The notes under the pieces were generated by a model. That model was given only the letters and a program-made list of their open reading frames with translations, had not been told where the DNA came from and made no database searches. From NCBI GenBank assembly GCA_029378245.1, contig JARKIF010000271.1, forward strand, positions 1-36,148: a DNA stretch of 36,148 nt, read 5' to 3'. Of this stretch, positions 1 through 10,943 are shown piece after piece. This stretch comes from Roridomyces roridus. Its lineage: Eukaryota > Basidiomycota > Agaricomycetes > Agaricales > Mycenaceae. Position 1 is the stretch's first letter. Every line of letters starts with the position of its first letter. The position numbers were made by a program, and so were the translations under genes.

Positions 1-691
1 ACTGGTGCCCCATGCTCTATGAGCAGCTCTGCAACCTGAAGGCGGCCCATTGCAGAAGCATGATGCAGCGGAGTCCCGCCATCTTTCTCAGCAGTATTGA
101 CTGATGCCCCGTGTTCTATCAGCAGCTTTGCAACCTGAAAGTGGCCCATTGCGGAGGCACTGTGCAGCGGAGTCCCGCCATCCTCTTAGCAGCATTGACT
201 ATTGCCCCATGTTCTATAAGCAGCTTTGCAACCTGAAGGTGGCCCATTGTGGAGGCACTGTGTAGTGCAGTCCAACCATTCTTTTCAGCAGCATTGACTG
301 GTGCTGCATGTGCTATCAGCAGCTTTGCCATATCAAAGAAGCCCATTTCGGAGGCATAGTGCAGCGGAGTCCTGCCATACTTGCTAGAAGCATTGACTGA
401 TGCTGCATGTTCGATGAGCAGCTTTGCAGCCTGAAGGTGGCCCATTTCAGAGGCCCGGTGCAGCGGAGTCTTGCCATTCTTCTCAGCAGCATCAACTAGT
501 GCCCCATGTTTCATGAGCAGCTTTGCAGCATCAAGGTGGTTTGTTGTGAGGCATGATGCAGCGGAGTGTGGCCATGCTTCTCACCAGCATTGACTGGTGC
601 CCCATGTTCAAGAAGCAGCTTTGCAACACCCAGACGGCCCCTATGTAAGGCAAGATGCAGCACTGTCTGGCCATCCTTGTCAACAACATCA
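1..691. repeat. Tandem 99-bp ankyrin-coding repeat array
   Basis: Seven consecutive units start at 1, 100, 198, 297, 396, 495 and 593. Five are 99 bp (33 codons, one ankyrin repeat) and two are 98 bp (100-197 and 495-592). The two short units coincide with the frameshifts in the minus-strand reading. The units encode the ankyrin core TPLHxAS and AKLLIEHGA. They are very similar at DNA level as well as protein level, which suggests recent unit duplication or conversion. Confidence 0.85.
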
Positions 692-2640
692 AAGGACACC
701 TTCCTAGAAACAAGCAAAGACAATGCCCCCTTTTCAAACCCCATCTCTGTACACATACAAATTGCTGGCAAAATGTGATCATTCCATCCCCCTTTCCCTT
801 GGTAACACCCTGGGCTCTGCAATTGATACAACATGGTGTATTGGCTACTTCCATCTTCAAGCAGTTGCATTGTTGTTCTGAGTAACTGCTCCTGATCTGT
901 TTGACTACGTACTGGAAGTGTTCAAACCAGTTTCGAGCTGCTATACTGCAAGTGGGTACTTGTCACAGGTCTTCACATGATCATTGTTGGAGAACACCAG
1001 GAGATAACGGACACAAGTTTGTGCAATGAACTTCTGTGAGATCCTCTCACTGATATCAAAAATGAATGCATGCTCTTGGTGAAACCGTTTGGAAAGGACA
1101 TAGTCTCGCACAGATGAGTGTGCAAATTGATTGATCTTTTGCCCCATCTAGGGGTGTTAATGACAATGAGCCCATCAAGCAATGTGAAAATTTGAGAGTT
1201 TCCCTTGCGCCTGCCAGGGTAATAGATTGATGCATCCAGGTTGGAAAAGTCAAAATCTGGCTGGTCTAACCGAAAAGCAATAGCATCTGCAAGCTCTTCT
1301 GGAGAAAGCTCTCTTGCTGAGAACACAAGCCACCGTAGTATTGCCTGAATAAAAACTGATGGCAATTTGGGTTCTGGCCTTGCCCGGTTAAGTAACGGCT
1401 GTAGATGCTGAGAGATCGGCAGGCAGATCTGAAAGGGCTTCCTGCCATCATTCTCCAAAGACAATGGCCTAATTCCTTGATCAAGCAATCTGCCATGCGG
1501 AACCTATCAATGGCTTTTAGTTCAAGCCAAAAAAATACATCTGGCTTACATTCCATGGCTCTGTTCACAATTTTTCATAACTGCCTTGGCATGTTCAACA
1601 TCATCAGAACATTGCCAATATCTTGCTGCGGACAAAGGATCTTATGTCCTCATCCATGATTGATGCATGCAACTGTATCAAAGGAATGTCCTTGAAGCCA
1701 TTTTGAAATTCCTGCCGATGTTGACTTGGTGAACAGCAAATGTGTGTACTGCTTGGACGAAGCATGTAGTCTGTTCACAAATGCAACCAAGACCTGTCCA
1801 ATCATCTTTGTGGCATTCATCCAGTCCATCCAGAACAATGTATGCCTGTCCCAGTTCTACAATCAAGCCATCAAGGAGTTGTTGGAGATCTTTGATCTGT
1901 GGCTGTAGTTTTCCTTTTCCCAGTGTTTCATGAAATTTTGAAAGAGTCCCATGTGGAGTGGGTGAATCTCAGAAAGCTGCCAGACAATAGAGGGCACCAT
2001 GACATCCAGGCTTTGTCTGTCATTCTGAAGTCGAAAAAGAAATATGCCACTTGTTTGCCACTCTTCACAAGGTTGTCGATGATGATTGAAGCTGTTCAGG
2101 TCAGCAGAGCTAGTGGGGCAGTCAAACAAATGAGATACCTGAGTACACTTTTTCCTGTTCCCCGCTGAAATTGGTCAGATATGAAGAGAACTAAAATCAG
2201 GCCAACATACAGATTCCCTGGATCCACAAGCTGCCAGGTGTCTCTCTCCAACTAATAAACTGACCATGCGCAAGCAGCCAGGTCCCGGTGCCTTCATGCT
2301 GAAGTGCTTGCACCTGATTCTGTCTATCCTGTGTACCAGGAGGATTGCCCAACCACTTGAACAACTCTTCATCCAATCTACACCAGAGATGAGCCACAAC
2401 AGTTATGCCGAGAGAAATGTGATCAACCCTTGGAAACTGTCATACAATGATTAATTAATTTGACATTGAGGTTGTCAAAAAGCATACATTTTGACATGGC
2501 ACTCCCTCCTGCGCCACCAGCACCCCCATTTTCACTCCCCTGTGCACCTGCACCTCCTGCACCACCTATGGCCACAGGTCATGATTTATTCAGGATCCCA
2601 CTCTGAAATGCCACACACCATGAATAATCACAGTCTGGAC
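1..2640 (-). pseudogene. NACHT-ankyrin NLR (STAND NTPase) pseudogene, running off the left edge
   Basis: Reading right to left, the order is that of a basidiomycete NLR. A Gly/Ala-rich linker lies around 2495-2590. A pre-NACHT segment with the motifs LFKWLGNPPGTQDRQNQ and HEGTGTWLL lies at 2200-2400. A P-loop readable as GTGKSVL is at 2141-2161 and a Walker B, YIVLDGLDEC, at 1813-1842. A winged-helix-like part (LRWLVFSARELSPEELADA) is near 1270-1340, then a FAHSSVRDYVLS segment near 1100-1135, then ankyrin repeats from about 690 to the edge. A plausible 46-bp intron (GTATGT...TTTCAG, 2165-2210) precedes the P-loop. The pieces lie in different frames, with breaks near 2120, 1865, 1145, 940, 550 and 150, so no continuous protein exists. 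The family acts as ligand-sensing ATPases in fungal non-self recognition. Domain order is clear and the pseudogene status is fairly safe. The 3' end lies outside the window. Confidence 0.8.
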
Positions 2641-4384
2641 TCCTCCGACTCTGTGGGTGTTGGACATCGTATGAAACTGAGCTACAGATTGTCATGCCAT
2701 CGGATGGGGACAGAAAAGCAGAGAGAGCAGCTCACTGTGAGCAGAGAGCTCGGAGAGATGGTGGTAAGAAGCAAAGAAGATGCCAGCGTGCAGGGATAAA
2801 TATGTACAAGCCTTCTCAGAGAACAAAGATGCACAAACATTCTCATATGATCCTTCCTTTTACATCTTAAAATAGATAAAGCACCCAAGATTACATGACT
2901 AATGTGAGGTTTCCTCGTGGCGGCATCCGTGAAGGAGACAGAGACAGAGGGCAGAGTTGTGCTAGACACACCCCGGCGGCGGGACCCGCACCAAATGTCA
3001 TCAGCACATGCACAGCACTGCAAGCTTGCGAAATCCCTCCGGCATGTGGATTGCGTAACCTGCCAGAAACGTGAGTGAAATCCAGGTAGAGTGGAGAAAT
3101 GACGCACATACAGCCACACTTCCTCTTTCCCTGCTTCTCATCCGCCCATTTCTCATCCCAATCCCCCCGGCTTCTCAGCCCAGCCGTGCTTGCTCGCCGA
3201 CGACGCCACACTTCCCGTCAACAGGCACCGGCATACCAGAAGTAGGCAGCGGCGGCGGAGAGAGCCCAGGGAAGCCGCCTGCTCGCGGGGCTTCAGAGCC
3301 TGCATCTCCTCACCGAAAGGGTACGGCGGGAGGGTGACACCCAGCGCATGGAGTGTGATGTTAACGGGTGCAGATGCGCCGCTGTTATTCCCGGTACATG
3401 CCATAGACGCCCCTGTACTGCGGTGGGTGGGCATGACTTGGTGCCGATCAAGGCGGGGGCGCAGCCAGTGTGATGTGTCTGTCGAGGAGCGCGACCGGGA
3501 AGCGACTGGGAGTCGGTCAACCGAGGGGAGAGGGGGACAGGGAGGAAAACGTTGGCATGCACGAAAGGCGAGGGGTGGTGGTCCACAGGTGGAGGCTATG
3601 TGGTGCCGGATGCACGTGGCGCGCAGACAGAGGTTGCGTCATCCACGCTCCCACAAAACGCAGCTCTGGCGGCTCCTGACTGCGTACATGACCGGATAAT
3701 GCGCGAGTGCAAAATTCGGCGATGGAGAATTGCCCGAATCGGGGCGCCGCGTCATCGACGGCCCTCGCGCCCGCCATATGTCTGTCTAGATGAGGGTATG
3801 CGGAGGAGTGGCAGGTGTAAGCCCGGTCAATCTTGCTGGCAGCATATCGGGCTGAGTCGACGAGTCGACGACATCAGAGCAGCCGACTCCCGACTCGAGC
3901 CAGGTAGGACCAGGGGCCTGGACGATGGAGATGACGCGTGGGATGAAAGCAGACAGTGGTCGCGCCAGACCCCAGAGGGACATCGGGCTCGACAGGCGCG
4001 AGCTGGTAAGGGCGCGCTAGTGGCTAGATACGTCTCCAGTGCGTTTGGAGTGTCTCTGACGGCGCTGGGGTGGACTACTCATGAAAACCGGGATAAGCGA
4101 AGATAAAAGAAGACGTACGTCGCTGCCGTGCTCAGTTCCCCCGGCTCAATGTCCCGCGCGAAAGTATATATGCGGAAGAATGGATGGCGTAAGCGCACAG
4201 ACGATTTTGCTGGCAGCGCGTTTGGCGACATTAAGGCAGGGAGGGTTCCATCGCGCTCGATGGAGTCGCCAGGTACGATGACGGATCGCTCGTCTGGGGA
4301 GGAGAGAGTGGGCTCCCCAGCCGCACATCGGTGTCAAAGCTGGAGAAATCATGAGGAAATCGGGGCACAGAGGCCGAGGTGGTG
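2641..4384. other. No recognisable gene
   Basis: Open frames here (up to 184 codons at 3552-4106, plus) have Arg/Gly-rich, low-information products and no recognisable domain, so they are not called. GC content appears to rise from about 2900 onward compared with the NLR region. A degenerate direct repeat of about 46 bp is visible at 3798-3843 and 4170-4217 (ATGCGGA...TTGCTGGCAGC). Nothing else could be supported. Confidence 0.5.
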
Positions 4385-4634
4385 AGGGGCTCCGAGCTTT
4401 GGAACTCGGCTACGTCAATATCAAGATGGCGGACATAATGGAGGAGATGGCGGACTCGGTGAGGATGGCATGTAGCTTTCTGTCGTCGGATTCTCGGGAC
4501 AGAGAAATCCTTCCGAAAAGGTGACGTTGGGACGGGACGACCAGAGACAACGATTGGATCGTCGAGTTCTTCTTTCCACGGGCTTGCTCTACGATTTCGT
4601 CAATGAGCTCTTGAGGAACGACGGCGAAGGACAT
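4385..4634 (-). pseudogene. Truncated F-box-like gene fragment (duplicate of 16415-17425)
   Basis: It opens with the same start as the longer gene at 17425 (MSFAVVPQELIDEIVEQARG) and an F-box-like first helix. It then lacks five codons (ARRFV in the longer copy). The frame changes near 4450, where the other frame reads VRHLDIDVAEFQSSEPL against VRHLKIHVAEFQSSQP in the long copy. Homology stops at about 4385, so only the first roughly 85 codons remain. The 5' flank (4635-4860) also matches 17425-17700, so this is a piece of a larger duplication. F-box proteins normally deliver substrates to SCF ubiquitin ligases. This fragment is very unlikely to be functional. Confidence 0.75.
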
Positions 4635-5410
4635 GGGCGAGCAAAGTCCACTCCGAGATGATTGTGGTCGGGAGCAAAGACGAAGTCATCAAATTTCGCA
4701 CAACTCTAGCTCTCGCACGCTCCGCCTCTCAGCTTTTCCTGCAACGTGCGTTCAAACGCAGTGACTTCAGTGGCTCTACTACTCGTCGTATTCAATACGA
4801 TGCGGAGCAAGATGAGGATGGAACTCGAGAAAGATCTCGTGATTGAAGGTGGTCGCACCACGAGAGCTCCAACCCTGCCCCCGGAGCTCTTCTGACAACG
4901 CAGCGTGCAAGCCTCCTAGGCACTCGACAGGTTATGCTTCGCACGGCGCCCACCGCGTCTTCGGCAAACCGGGGGATCTGGGAGGGAACGACCTTCGCGG
5001 AGAGTGGGCAGACGAACTCGGAGGATGTGGGCTAGGCTTTCTCATCGCTATGTCCCACCACTGACTTCATCTCTCTGGCATCCCCAACGAAGTTTTGACC
5101 AGCGGACCAGTTCTCTGACCTCGCAGAGCACACCTTTGGCACGGAGGTCGCTGTCACGGCTACGACACCACCCGTCGTTTGGACTCGAATCTTCGCCGAG
5201 CGCGCTAGCTGAGGTGGTCATGGCGTACGCTGGGTGTGTGTCGGTGCCGGCGTGCCTGCGGGAATGCAGCATTCCGATTGTCGGGACGATTTGCTTTACC
5301 GGTGGGCATACTTCAGCATCTCTTCCATTTCGTACTGATCACCGTCGTAGGCTATATAGTTCTTGGGAATGTATTTGACTCCCTTCAATCGAAGCCTCTT
5401 TCCTTCAACG
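4635..5410. other. Duplicated 5' flank plus unassigned sequence
   Basis: Positions 4635 to about 4860 match the 5' flank of the longer F-box gene (shared GGTCGGGAGCAAAGACG stretch at 17458). From about 4860 to 5410 nothing is recognised. The 124-codon plus-strand frame at 5004-5378 has no domain and lies just upstream of the cyclin relic, so it may be eroded 5' cyclin sequence. That cannot be shown here. Confidence 0.4.
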
Positions 5411-5801
5411 GAGTTTCTTGAGGTGCTGGGTTGGAAGTTGGCTGCCGGATGGGCTTGCGCATCGTGAGGGGATTATGCATTGTGTGGATTGTGACTGTGG
5501 TCAAGCGCCGCGCCTCCTCAGGCTCCCCTGCGGCTATAGCTATAAGCTGCCCCGACCTCGAGCCCTCCGCAGCCTCTCTCCGCCAGGCCCATCTCGCACT
5601 CGACCTTTCTTCCAATCCGGAGAACGTTCCCATGGACGTGGATAAGTACCCCACATCTCCTGTCCTCGTTCTTCGCTCCAGTAACGACGTCATCGAGAGC
5701 CAGACGACATGGGGAGGGGCATGGCGAATACACACCCCTTCCTGCATTCGCTCCCTATTCCTTGGAATTATCATCAGGCTGCCGTGCGCGTCGCGGCCTA
5801 G
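5411..5801 (+). pseudogene. PCL (Pho80-like) cyclin relic, copy A, 3' part only
   Basis: The first recognisable codons read FLEVLGWKL, the end of the cyclin box (canonical EFLDVLDWEL). DGLAHREGIM follows in a shifted frame. The tail ends FLHSLP...HQAAVRVAA then TAG at 5799-5801. The second copy at 15080-15776 shares the same tail and stop (FLYSLPTPRHHHEAAVRVAA). The cyclin box upstream is gone and at least two frame changes are present. PCL cyclins partner Pho85-type CDKs. The identity rests mainly on copy B, where more of the box survives. Confidence 0.6.
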
Positions 5802-6496
5802 CCGCCTAGGCGGAGGTGTGCGTGTGATTGGCCGTCGTTGGCGGCTTCCTCTCTCCCCGCTCAATCGAATAGGGTCCAGGGTCATCTGGTCTTCCACGGC
5901 GCTGAAAAAACAAACGGAAGCCCGCGTGTACATCTACCACTTCCCTGGAGATCCGTTTATAAAGGTGATTGGCTCTTCAATCCCATCCAAGAGATCAGAA
6001 ATCTACCATAGTGGTCGTCTATCTCGCCTGGCGCTTGATACGGGCGCTCATGGAACAAGAGGTCTCGGCAGCAAAGAAGAAGTAGAGGAGGGCGACCTCG
6101 ATAGAACGTTGCTAAAGCCGTGCGTACCATATCTACTGAGTGCTCTGACCCCGCCCCGCAGACCTGTAGAGGCACTTTGTCCGGACTACTAAGTATTGAA
6201 TCGAATGTCCGTCGACATTTGAATCGAACACACGTCGACACTCTCAGAATTCTACTTAATACCTACATTGTGATCCTCTTCGAATGGATACGATTAAACA
6301 CCAAGCCCAGGACGGAAGTCAAAACGACACTCGGACTACTTAATACCAGTCGATGACTGTCGGACGATCAACGGACGACACCATCCCTTCGATCTTTCTC
6401 CTTGTATTCTGTCCTCAGCGCAAATAGGCTTGTCCGTACCACGGTACAGACTACAGAGTAAGCTTATTGCATCTTCTGATTCTTCATTCGCCAACA
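5802..6496. other. Cyclin 3' flank and duplicated 3' flank of ARM1
   Basis: No gene seen. Positions 5802 to about 5960 continue the homology with 15777-15960. From about 6200 the sequence resembles the regions just before the stops of ARM3 (18200-18400) and ARM4 (23575-23745). The shared landmark is CTTGTATTCTGTCCTCAGCG followed by CAAATAGGCT at 6400-6430 and 23683-23710. The ARM duplication unit therefore includes several hundred bases of 3' flank. Confidence 0.5.
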
Positions 6497-8459
6497 TCAA
6501 TCCTGTATTCCCTGGTCCAACTCTGATCTGTATATAGCAAGATTTGAAAGCAACTTGGCCTGTGTGTCGGACATGAACGATTCGAAGTGCACTATTGACT
6601 CTAACTTGGAGATCGTGTCAAGAGCGCGAGGTGTGTTAAAGATGGCTTCTGCGCCCAGCTTCCAACTGGCGATTTGACACAATGTTTCGAGGGCTTCGTT
6701 TTTCACCTCGCATCCTCGTGCACTGTTCCGAGATCAGAGTTTAATGCCGGAGTACATGAGAAGCGACTCTCACCGGAGAAGTTGTACCAACTTTGGAACT
6801 GGGTTTGCGGCCAAGACTTTCGATAAAACAGTCCCGTGGCTTGACAATTCCGCGATCAAACGGCAGGAGTTGAATCGGCACCAGAAATCGGGGGAGCCAA
6901 GGAGCTCAACCACAAACTCCAGCGCCGTCGTGTGAATTATGCGTTGTGCTCCGAGGGTCAAGCGGGCCATGCGACAGAGACTCAAGAGCCACTTGTGGAA
7001 GAGGGTAGGCTCATTGCGCCCACTAAAATCATAAAGTGAGTGGCCCGGCCAGATGAGAGGAGTAACCGCAAGCGGCGACTCGGAGCGCACTTTAACATGG
7101 CCTCAATTCTTTCGAAGGGGTCGACCTTCTTGATCGTCGATGCCATGGTAGCCTCCAGTTCTGCGTGACACGCGACCGTGTTTATGAGCAAGACTGCCTG
7201 GAGAGTAACTCTGGGATGTATTGATGCAATAAGTTCCTGCGTAGATCCCAGAGCATCGGAAGCGACAATGGCTTCTGCACCGGGCAACCAGAGGGCTATG
7301 TGGCTTAGCGAGTTGAGCACTTCTTCGACCATGTTTTCGTCCTTGTCGCTGTGGTAATTACTACGGGATCACACGAATGCCTTGAAACTCACTTCAGGGT
7401 TAATTTCAACTTTTCGACAGCTTGGTGCAATACGCCGATCGGTGCCACGAACGAGCCGTGGGACGTTAACACCGTAATCAACCTCGCTGTTTCCATTTTT
7501 ATTTGCGCGTTTGATGAATCGAGAAGCTATGGGAGCTGTAGAAATGTCGAGGAACTGACTATACTACAGGCACCAATTTCAACCCTGGCAAAGTACGATC
7601 GAAGGTGGTGTAAGATTGTAACCTTCGTCCCGCTAGCCACATATCTTGATCTAGAGATGTGTCTTGAATCAATTGCTAACCAAGAAGATGACTGAACGCA
7701 CCGAAGGTGTGAAGAACAAATATCGAGTACCATCTGGTCAGTCAGTGGCGCCGCGTCACTGAGATGCCATCCCATGGCGCGATTATGAAGTGACCAGAGT
7801 GCTATCCGGACTAGCAACTCGGTCGCCGATTCGACTGTGCCTGTATTTTTGTCACTATTCAATGCGAACAATAAATGAATCCGCCGCGGGAGAATAGAGA
7901 GTATTGAAACCCACCCTAGCAGCGATCCCAGCCTTTCGGCAATCCGGTTCAATACATCCACTGGGGCCACCAGCGATTCCTGGCCGTACGCTAACGCTGT
8001 AATCAGCTTGACCGATTCCAGACGTATGTCCGCATTTGATGACTCTAGGAGCTCCGGGATTTCGCAAAATACGGACGAATTAACGATCCTCTGGGATTTC
8101 TCCACGTCCAAGTGCGCCATGTAGTCGTCCAGGTGCACACTGGAGTTCAGATGTGACAGGACTCTAAGCTTGGTCTTGCTAGCCACATATTTGCATCTGG
8201 GAACGCTTATCGGATAGATCGTCCTCCCAAAAGAATACACGCACTCAAGGTATGAAGAGAAGATGTCCAAACTGGCCTCAGTGAGTGATTTATCCTTAGT
8301 GTTGACCCGGATATATCCGCGAGCTTGACGATCGTACATGAGCCGCAGAAGTGGTTTGGTCATGGTGTGCAGATTGATTGTGGCCCCGTTGAGCCCGGGG
8401 TTGCTGTCTGACCACCAGCTGAGGAGGCTGACTTGCGACTGGTTTCCCAACGACTGCAT
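6497..8459 (-). pseudogene. ARM1: armadillo-like repeat protein gene, one in-frame stop
   Basis: Seven exons can be aligned with ARM2: 8245-8459, 7915-8196, 7702-7854, 7393-7650, 7091-7348, 6774-7022, 6497-6722. All introns are 44-68 bp, GT-AG, and in phase 2. The joined reading is 546 codons. It starts MQSLGNQSQVSLLSWWSDSN and carries helical repeats with ELLESSNADIRLESVKLI-type cores, the pattern of fungal ARM/HEAT-like proteins. A TAG at 7527-7529 in exon 4 replaces the CAG of ARM2 and ARM3 (PQLL), cutting the product to 257 residues. The rest of the frame is open, so decay is recent or a short product is made. It lies head-to-head with MYND1 across a spacer holding a hAT-like MITE. The molecular role is unknown; such repeats usually bind other proteins. 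Confidence 0.82.
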
Positions 8460-8523
8460 GAGGGAGAGAACGAGGTGGGAGATGCGAAGAGAGATGCAAA
8501 ACGCACAGCCTTGGTCACAGCAG

Positions 8524-8909
8524 TAGGGTGCTGTTTTTAATGCCTGTTTGCAAACCGGTTTATAAACCGCTGTTTATAAACCCGGTTTATAAGGTTTCTC
8601 AACGGACGTTCGGTTTATAAACGGCAGGCAGGATCAATCTGATGCCATCAACCGTGTTGATGACAGTCTGATGAGTGTTCTATTTGCTTAATGGTGGGTC
8701 AAAGCTCAGTCTGGAGCTCATGGAAGTTCACAGAAGCACGTCAGAGGCTCCACTGTCCGCGGAAGGTGAAAATAGTTGACAGATGGCTCTCAGAACCGTG
8801 AATTTCCTCTTCTGCTACTCGGTTTACAAACCGGTTTATAAACGCCCGGTTTGCAAACCAGGTTTGTAAACCAGTTTTTAAGGGTCTAGGAATTAAAAAC
8901 AGCACCCTA
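8524..8909. mobile_element. Non-autonomous hAT-like MITE, 386 bp, with 18-bp TIRs and 8-bp TSD
   Basis: The ends are perfect inverted repeats of 18 bp: TAGGGTGCTGTTTTTAAT at 8524-8541 and its reverse complement at 8892-8909. They are flanked by an exact 8-bp target duplication, CACAGCAG, at 8516-8523 and 8910-8917. Eight-bp duplications and TAG-starting ends are typical of the hAT superfamily. Subterminal regions are packed with CGGTTTATAAAC / GGTTTGCAAACC variants on both sides (about 8550-8625 and 8820-8876). The centre has no coding potential. The matching spot upstream of ARM2 (13735-13765) lacks the insert, giving a related empty site. Confidence 0.93.
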
Positions 8910-8917
8910 CACAGCAG

Positions 8918-9783
8918 TGGAAACTGTAAAGGTCGTTATATCAGGTGCTGTCAAGTGTGTGGGAAGAGCGTCTTTCGAGAAGGCTTCAAGGAGGTTCATG
9001 CTCATATCAGTCGGAGTGGGGCGAACTGAAAAAGTATGCGATTTAGACTCCCGAGATCCAGTTTGTCACTCCAGGGTCGATGAGTCCGTCCGGCATAGAA
9101 CACTTGAAAAATGCAGTGTATCGAACAGAAGAGTAGAAACCGATGCTGTACTAGTAGCGCAATCGAGGCGATTCGTGAGATGGATAAGTATGTCCCGTCG
9201 TGATGGTCGTGAGCAAGAGTGCCTGATGGGAGATCATGTCACTCGGCAATCACTTCGTGATCTAATGAGTTGATGCCAGCCAAGACTCAAGTTGATGCAG
9301 CTTGGATGCAGCGGCGGAGGAGGAGCTGGAAAGGTCTCGAGGAGTTGCTGCTGAGCCAAATTTCATCAGCTTGCCAACAGCTTGCATGATATGTGGAAAG
9401 ACATCGGCGGTTGAATAACTTCGATTCTTCGAACCGGAGCTTGGATGTGTTTTTTCTCTTCTCTCTTTTACCTGTCCATATGCACGACTAAGTACCCAAG
9501 ACTCAGTGCCCTTCAAGAGCTACCCGCTGGCACTGTACCGACCGTGATGAGATTTCAACTTATTTGTCATTGCTAATGAACTGATTTACCATCCTTTGTT
9601 CACATCGGCGACGGTTGCCGGTTGTTCGAGTCACTGGAGAAATCCAACTACTCTCTCAGAATATCTATCCGCCGGCTCGGCAGTGAGATCGATCAATCGC
9701 CAGCTGGCAGGGCGACTCACTCCTCCGCAACTCCCAGTCGCGCTGGCATTTCAGGCCCACCGTGCCAGTGGCACTCCTCTACG
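8918..9783. other. ARM1-MYND1 divergent spacer with a 3' MYND-flank remnant
   Basis: Positions 8933-9000 match 13745-13810 upstream of ARM2 (shared TATATCAGGTGCTGTCAAGT), so this belongs to the ARM 5' region. Positions 9479-9535 match 11024-11075, just downstream of MYND1 (shared GTGCCCTTCAA...AGCTACC). This suggests an older MYND copy once ended here. The last 100 bp resemble the leader of MYND4 (CAGTGGCACTC before the ATG). No further gene seen. Confidence 0.45.
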
Positions 9784-10943
9784 ATGGCTCACACATCTGC
9801 CCAATCCGACCCTGTGAGTGGAATACTCCCTGACATCCAACTAGCCTTCTCCGATCCTCTCGCGTGGGAGGAAAGGTGAGAGCGCATCTTCGCTACAGTC
9901 GACGGCCAGCCTGTTTTCTCGCTCTCTCGTGCAGAGTGGAGCGTTCAGAAGTTTGCTACATCGATGTTCATGCAGGACCCAAACCACCAGGACGCCATGA
10001 TTCGTTGCGCCCGTAACATGCGAAATACTCTATGCGATATTCAGGCGGAGATGACTGGCTTTGCGGCGCCCTTCCTTCTCGGGAACAACCTGCAGCAGAG
10101 ATGGATGTCGGCGTCTCCTGCCAAGCGTGGCGAGATCATTCTTGCTGGCCTGGTCGCTGCTTGCACCTGTACTCCCGGTCTGCACATGGCGCGATGGTAT
10201 TGCGAAAAAGAACTGAGGGTCGCATCCCACCGACGAGATGGCCGACTGTTCCTGAATCTTTTGGAAGAGATGATGGTGCAGAACGGGCCGAACGTTGGCT
10301 CCCCGGCAACGCCGACTTATATCTCCCACCCTGTGTGGGATGCGATCGTTGCTCATCAGCGGCAAGCGTCTAACGCTACAACCTGTGAAAAGATCACGCT
10401 GCAAAGCTTGTTGGCTGATAGGAATATGCTGATTGGTGAGATCCACTGATTCGACATTCGTGGACACTCACTGTTGCAGGATTTGTGATACACTTTGCGC
10501 TTTGCTCGATTCTCGACATGCCAAGTCTTCCTGGACTTCATCAAAGGAAATATAGTTCCAAGCCCGAAAAACCCAAATCGAACGAAATACAGGACATAAT
10601 CCGTGCGGCCTGCGGGAAAGAGAGGTCCGAGGCATTCGGGAAAGCCATGCATCAGACAGGCAAAAGAGTGTATGCTCAATATAGAGAGGTACACGCAGGG
10701 GGGAAACAATTCTGCCAGACTTGCAAGAGGCCCAACGACACGACGACAAAGTACCCGCGCTGCAGAAGATGCTGGGATAAAATGCAGAGAGAAGTTTTGT
10801 ACTGCTCATCGTGCGTACCATCCATTTTTCTTGTTCATTGATTGATGACCATGAATCCCAGCGAATGTCAAAAGATCGACTGGAAAGCTGGACATAAGAA
10901 AGAGTGCGGTAGATCCCTGCGGCTTGAGGATTTGAATCTTTGA
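9784..10943 (+). pseudogene. MYND1: MYND zinc-finger protein gene with an early in-frame TGA
   Basis: Exons 9784-10435, 10480-10810 and 10862-10943 (introns 44 and 51 bp) join to 355 codons homologous to MYND4. The middle carries RWMSASPAKRGEIILAGLV. The C-terminal MYND finger has CQTC (from residue 296), CRRC, YCSSEC and a GHKKEC end, with all eight Cys/His ligands present. A TGA at 9877-9879 (codon 32) sits where MYND4 has TGG (AWEER-stop against AWEAKW). Downstream codons stay in frame and homologous. Reading the TGA away as a 59-bp intron would break the frame. Translation from the ATG at 9964 could still give about 294 residues including the finger, so function is not excluded. MYND fingers bind short proline-rich motifs. 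It is divergent to ARM1. Confidence 0.78.

Noticed and set aside
3552..4106. 184-codon plus-strand open frame
   Set aside because: Arg/Gly/Ser-rich product in GC-rich DNA, no domain, no introns or paralogue, and overlapped by other long frames. It looks like a chance open frame.
8524..8909. CRISPR-like interpretation of the repeated GGTTTATAAACC motifs
   Set aside because: The motifs are irregularly spaced, lie at both ends between inverted termini and a target duplication, and the organism is a eukaryote.
9877..9935. Reading the MYND1 TGA as part of a 59-bp intron (GTGAGA...GTGCAG)
   Set aside because: Splicing it would shift the frame away from the homologous downstream codons, whereas reading straight through keeps alignment with MYND4. 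A nonsense change fits better.
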